This document shows, one piece after another, positions 6,597-9,492 of a stretch of DNA of 9,492 bases. A program made the translations under genes and the position numbers. The notes beneath the pieces were generated by a model that saw nothing but the letters and a program-made list of their open reading frames with translations, was not told where the DNA came from and searched no databases. The stretch's first letter is position 1. The number at the start of each line of letters is the position of its first letter. The DNA lies in the NCBI GenBank assembly GCA_021205255.1, contig JAJPXW010000361.1:1-9492 (forward strand). The letters run 5' to 3'. Source of the DNA: Burkholderiales bacterium. GTDB taxonomy: Bacteria > Pseudomonadota > Gammaproteobacteria > Burkholderiales > Burkholderiaceae_F.

Positions 6597-8044
6597 CAGA
6601 ATAATGGTCTGACGTCTATAAAGTGACCTTCAAGGGCAACAGCGGCTGCCATGGCAGGAGAACAAAGATGCGTTCTGCTCTTATTGCCTTGCCTACCCTC
6701 AAAGTTTCTATTACTAGTCGATGCGCAACGGTCTCCAGGCTGTAACTTATCGGCATTCATGGCCAGGCACATTGAGCAACCTGGTTGCCTCCATTCAAAA
6801 CCGGCATCAATAAATATCTTATCTAAGCCTTCGTCCTCAGCCTGTTTACGAACTAAGCCAGAGCCTGGAACTACTAAAGCCTGTTTAATAGAGGGGGCTA
6901 CTTTCTTGCCGAGTTTCTTTACTACATGTGCGGCTGCCCGCAAGTCCTCAATTCTGCCGTTAGTGCAAGAACCAATAAAAACATTGTCGGGTTTGATGTC
7001 TGTAATTGGAGTGTCGGGTTTGAGATCCATGTACTTATAGGCTCTCTCCCATCCTTCTCTTCTGACAGGATCTTTTTGATCTGCCGGATTGGGCGTTTTG
7101 CCAGTAATTGGAGCGACCATTTCCGGAGAAGTTCCCCAGGTTACCATGGGCACGATTTCAGAAGCATCGATTTCGAGGACTTGGTCGAATTTTGCGCCTT
7201 CGTCACTATGCAAAGTCTTCCAATATTCGACTGCTTGATCCCAGAGTTCGCCTTCAGGCGCTAAAGGACGTCCTTTCATATACTCAATAGTTGTATTGTC
7301 GGCCGCCACTAATCCGCAACGCGCTCCGGCCTCAATTGCCATATTGCAAAGAGTCATGCGTCCTTCCATGGACAAGGCGCTAATCGCAGGCCCGGCAAAT
7401 TCTATGGCGCAGCCCGTACCACCGGCTGTACCGATTTTGCCAATAATGGCCAGAGCTAAATCCTTACTAAATACTCCAGGCTGCAACTTGCCATTGACTT
7501 TAACCAACATGTTTTTCATTTTTTTAGTTAGTAAAGTCTGCGTAGCCATGACGTGTTCTACTTCACTCGTGCCAATGCCAAAGGCAATAGCGGCGCAAGC
7601 TCCATGCGTACTGGTATGGGAGTCTCCACAAACCACAGTCATGCCTGGAAGCGTAGCTCCCTCTTCAGGCCCCATCACATGGATAACACCTTGACTGTCA
7701 TTTAAGAACGGGAAATAGGCTGCGCAACCGTTTTCTGCAATATTTTTATCAAGTGTAGAAACCTGTAGATGGGAAATCGGATCAGTAATGCCTTTCATTC
7801 CTTTTTCCCAACCTTCCGTGGGAGTGTTGTGGTCGGCTGTTGCGACAATGGAGGATTTCCTCCATAAAGGCCTACCATTAAGTCGCAACCCTTCAAATGC
7901 TTGCGGACTTGTTACTTCATGAACAAGATGACGGTCGATATACAAAGTGGACGTACCATCTTCTTCCGTACGAACCACATGTTCATCAAAAATCTTATCG
8001 TATAAAGTCTTAGGAGTTTGAGTGTGTGTTTGAGTCAGGGGCAT
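6596..8044 (-). CDS. leuC: 3-isopropylmalate dehydratase large subunit
   Basis: LeuC (482 aa, slightly longer than the usual 465-475) carries the [4Fe-4S] cluster of isopropylmalate isomerase and works with LeuD in leucine synthesis. The cluster cysteines are Cys360 (FIGSCTNGR), Cys423 and Cys426 (PGCSMC). Aconitase-family landmarks VATADHNTPT (67-76), VVCGDSHTSTHGA (137-149) and the C-terminal SNRNFEGRQG (444-453) are present. The conserved domain begins at KTLYDKIFDEHVV (12-24). The residues before it contain a TQTHTQTP repeat and no nearer ATG, which explains the extra length. The start at 8044-8042 has only a weak AAGAAA 5 nt upstream. It is the first gene of the cluster after the terminator at 8152-8177, so its promoter should lie in 8045-8150. 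The stop is TGA. Confidence 0.98.
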   Translation of the reverse strand: MPLTQTHTQTPKTLYDKIFDEHVVRTEEDGTSTLYIDRHLVHEVTSPQAFEGLRLNGRPLWRKSSIVATADHNTPTEGWEKGMKGITDPISHLQVSTLDKNIAENGCAAYFPFLNDSQGVIHVMGPEEGATLPGMTVVCGDSHTSTHGACAAIAFGIGTSEVEHVMATQTLLTKKMKNMLVKVNGKLQPGVFSKDLALAIIGKIGTAGGTGCAIEFAGPAISALSMEGRMTLCNMAIEAGARCGLVAADNTTIEYMKGRPLAPEGELWDQAVEYWKTLHSDEGAKFDQVLEIDASEIVPMVTWGTSPEMVAPITGKTPNPADQKDPVRREGWERAYKYMDLKPDTPITDIKPDNVFIGSCTNGRIEDLRAAAHVVKKLGKKVAPSIKQALVVPGSGLVRKQAEDEGLDKIFIDAGFEWRQPGCSMCLAMNADKLQPGDRCASTSNRNFEGRQGNKSRTHLCSPAMAAAVALEGHFIDVRPLF

Positions 8045-8058
8045 ATTTATTTCTTAAA

Positions 8059-8078
8059 GTAATTTTCTGACGAATTAC
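8059..8078. repeat. Inverted repeat in the leuC leader (GTAATT-N8-AATTAC)
   Basis: Two perfect 6-bp arms (8059-8064 and 8073-8078) are separated by 8 nt, ending 14 nt before the leuC ATG. It could be an operator near the transcription start or a weak A/U-rich RNA hairpin close to the ribosome binding site. Its design (N8 spacer) matches the dyad at 8104-8121. Function is inferred only from position. Confidence 0.5.
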
Positions 8079-8081
8079 GTG

Positions 8082-8110
8082 AGTATGCCATTATTAACAA
8101 TAAGTTGCAG
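8082..8110 (-). promoter_or_regulatory. Candidate sigma-70 promoter of leuC
   Basis: On the minus strand a -35-like CTGCAA (8105-8110, 3 of 6 matches) is followed after 17 nt by CATACT (8082-8087, 4 of 6), which is preceded by TGG and so forms an extended -10. Transcription would start near 8075, leaving a leader of about 30 nt. An alternative pair is TTGCGT (8115-8120) with AATAAT (8090-8095), but its spacer is 19 nt. A promoter is expected here because a terminator lies just upstream; the exact hexamers are uncertain. Confidence 0.35.
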
Positions 8111-8121
8111 ACATACGCAAC
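8104..8121. repeat. Inverted repeat over the putative leuC -35 region (GTTGC-N8-GCAAC)
   Basis: Two perfect 5-bp arms (8104-8108 and 8117-8121) flank 8 nt. The element covers the candidate -35 hexamer of leuC, a usual place for a regulator site. It resembles the general shape of LysR-type operators, but the symmetry is even-numbered and so does not give the classical T-N11-A spacing. No regulator gene is in the window. Confidence 0.45.
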
Positions 8122-8150
8122 AGAGAAATGAGCAAAAAGAGTCTATTTAC

Positions 8151-8177
8151 AAAAATCCCCGACTAAGCGGGGATTTT
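8151..8177. terminator. Rho-independent terminator, probably bidirectional, after the symporter gene
   Basis: A perfect 10-bp stem (AAAATCCCCG at 8152-8161 with CGGGGATTTT at 8168-8177) closes a 6-nt loop. On the minus strand the stem ends in a run of five T; on the plus strand it ends in four T. It begins 47 nt beyond the symporter stop and precedes the leuC promoter region. It therefore most likely ends symporter transcription and separates it from the leu cluster. Confidence 0.9.
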
Positions 8178-8224
8178 CTAAAGACGTAAGCTAAAGAATT
8201 TAAGTAGCTAAAAGACTACCTTTT

Positions 8225-9492
8225 CTACTTTGCTTTTCCTTTGGCGTGAGCCTTTTTAGCTTTTGCAGGCGCAGCCTTTTCTTGCGCAGGTTCAGTCTTA
8301 GCAGGTTCTAAGGGCCAGCAATAAATACCGACCTGGTCTGGTAAGCAAGACGGATCAAAAGTTGGCTCAAGAATACCTCTCTTCTTTTGGTCTTGGTAAT
8401 CTTTCAAAGCGGCAAAGGCATACTTTCCAAGCAATGCAATAGCTACTAAGTTAACGATTGCCAACAAAGCCATAAAGAGGTCGGCCAAATCCCACACTAA
8501 GGACAGGCCTGCAACCGATCCAATGAAAACCATTGCAATGACGCATGCTCTAAAGATTGGCAATGCTGCTGGTTTCTTAGAAATAAACGGCATGTTCATT
8601 TCACCGTAGAAATAGTTACCAATAATGGAACTAAAGGCAAAGAAGAGAACCACAACCGTAATGAATAGATTTATCCAGCTACCAAACTCTGAAGAAACAG
8701 TGTATTGAACTAGGTTAATGCCTGTCTGACCGCTTTCATTCCAACCCGGATAAAGAAGAATGAGCATGGCAGAAGCAGTGCAGACTATCAGCGTGTCGAA
8801 ATAAACGCCAAGAGCCTGAATCAAGCCCTGTTTAACCGGGTGGGAAGCATCAGCAGAAGCAGCTGCGTTAGGGACGGCACCCATACCAGCTTCGTTGGAG
8901 AACAGGCCACGTCTAATACCAGTCATCAAAGCTATGCCAATTGCAGCGCCGCCAACAGCCTTGAATCCAAAAGCGCTTATAACGATATTCCAAATAGCTT
9001 CAGGGACAAGATTGATATGCAGTATTGTTACCACAATGGCGAGAAGCAAGTAGGCTCCAGCCATGAATGGGACCATGACACCAACGACTTTAGCAATACG
9101 CGTCATACCGCCTAAAATTACAGCGGCTGTAAGAAGAGCAACAAAAATACCTGTCCAGACTGGATCGATATTAAAAGTCGTCTTGATGGATTGAGCCATT
9201 GTATTGGCTTGCACGGAATTGAAAATCAAGCCGTAGGTAACTGAAATCAATACTGCAAAAACACCTGCGAAAAAGGCAGATCCCAGTTTGTTCTTAATGT
9301 AGTAAGCCGGTCCTCCTAAGAAGCCGCCACCAGGCTTGTGTGTTTTATAGATTTGAGCCAGAGTCGATTCGACAAAGCCACTAGCCGCACCTACGGTAGC
9401 GATCATCCACATCCAGAAAATAGCACCTGGACCACCAGTAGCCACTGCAATTGCGATACCCGCAATATTACCGACGCCAACACGGGAAGCAG
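8225..9492 (-). CDS. Sodium:alanine/glycine symporter (AGCS family), 5' end cut by window
   Basis: This is the last 421 codons of an inner-membrane amino acid:Na+ symporter of the AGCS (AgcS/DagA/AlsT) family. The first ATG visible in frame (9445-9443) is internal: the frame stays open to the window edge and reads GNIAGIAIA before it, part of a conserved segment. Numbering from the first whole codon (9490-9488), the family signature GGPGAIFWMW is at 19-28, GGGFLGGPAYY at 54-64, and RGLFSNEAGMGAVPNAA at 194-210. About eight hydrophobic segments follow, the last near 335-360. The protein ends in a soluble tail whose last 26 residues hold 8 Lys and 9 Ala, which is unusual for the family. It probably imports alanine or glycine with Na+; the substrate cannot be fixed from sequence. 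A terminator follows. The stop is TAG. Confidence 0.95.
   Translation of the reverse strand, partial: ASRVGVGNIAGIAIAVATGGPGAIFWMWMIATVGAASGFVESTLAQIYKTHKPGGGFLGGPAYYIKNKLGSAFFAGVFAVLISVTYGLIFNSVQANTMAQSIKTTFNIDPVWTGIFVALLTAAVILGGMTRIAKVVGVMVPFMAGAYLLLAIVVTILHINLVPEAIWNIVISAFGFKAVGGAAIGIALMTGIRRGLFSNEAGMGAVPNAAASADASHPVKQGLIQALGVYFDTLIVCTASAMLILLYPGWNESGQTGINLVQYTVSSEFGSWINLFITVVVLFFAFSSIIGNYFYGEMNMPFISKKPAALPIFRACVIAMVFIGSVAGLSLVWDLADLFMALLAIVNLVAIALLGKYAFAALKDYQDQKKRGILEPTFDPSCLPDQVGIYCWPLEPAKTEPAQEKAAPAKAKKAHAKGKAK

Noticed and set aside
6651..7694. Several plus-strand ORFs of 60-132 codons opposite leuC
   Set aside because: They overlap one another in different frames and lie across the conserved cluster-binding and active-site parts of leuC. 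Their sequences look like reverse translations of that gene, with no family motif.
8045..8150. Leucine attenuator or T-box upstream of leuC
   Set aside because: The only short ORF in the leader (MSATYC on the minus strand) lacks leucine codons, the terminator hairpin lies upstream of the predicted start rather than in the leader, and no T-box specifier or conserved bulge is visible.
1..9492. A hidden mobile element, CRISPR array, toxin-antitoxin or defence system
   Set aside because: The whole window is taken by conserved housekeeping genes with gaps of 180 nt or less; there are no terminal inverted repeats, spaced repeat arrays, integrase or transposase sequences, or composition jumps by eye.

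Overview
The window is a stretch of conserved amino-acid biosynthesis genes, all on the minus strand, so transcription runs from high to low coordinates. In that direction it holds the 3' part of a sodium:alanine-type symporter gene (cut by the right edge), a strong bidirectional terminator, leuC, leuD, leuB, asd, truA, trpF, trpB, trpA, and the first codons of what is almost certainly accD (cut by the left edge). I see no rRNA, tRNA, CRISPR array, insertion sequence, prophage gene or defence gene.

The order leuCDB-asd-truA-trpF-trpB-trpA-accD is known from Betaproteobacteria, especially Burkholderiales, where trpFBA lie apart from trpEGDC. The base composition is moderate, with many A/T third positions and A/T-rich gaps, so it looks low in GC for that group. 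Together with the missing fimV gene between asd and truA, this suggests a host-associated betaproteobacterium such as a member of Sutterellaceae (Parasutterella/Turicimonas-like). The class is fairly secure; the family is a guess.

Layout: (1) 8225-9492, symporter with a Lys/Ala-rich cytoplasmic tail. (2) 8045-8224, intergenic region with a 10-bp-stem terminator closing the symporter unit, then a putative leuC promoter flanked by two inverted repeats of the same design. (3) 6596-8044 and 5938-6585, leuC and leuD, tightly coupled. (4) 5766-5937, a 172-nt A/T-rich gap, the longest inside the biosynthetic cluster. (5) 4692-5765 leuB, a 46-nt gap with an 11-bp direct repeat, then asd at 3509-4645. 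(6) truA, trpF, trpB and trpA, packed with gaps of 22 nt or less or overlaps of 4 and 14 nt. (7) 36 nt after trpA, the start of accD.

Together the genes convert 2-isopropylmalate to the leucine precursor 2-ketoisocaproate (LeuCD, LeuB), make aspartate semialdehyde for Lys/Thr/Met (Asd), modify tRNA anticodon arms (TruA), and carry out the PRA isomerase and tryptophan synthase steps (TrpF, TrpB, TrpA). Every enzyme keeps the catalytic residues I could check and has normal family length, so all appear functional. The spacing suggests cotranscription of much of the cluster, but this cannot be proven from sequence alone. I did not find a previously undescribed system here; the points worth a second look are small regulatory and architectural ones.
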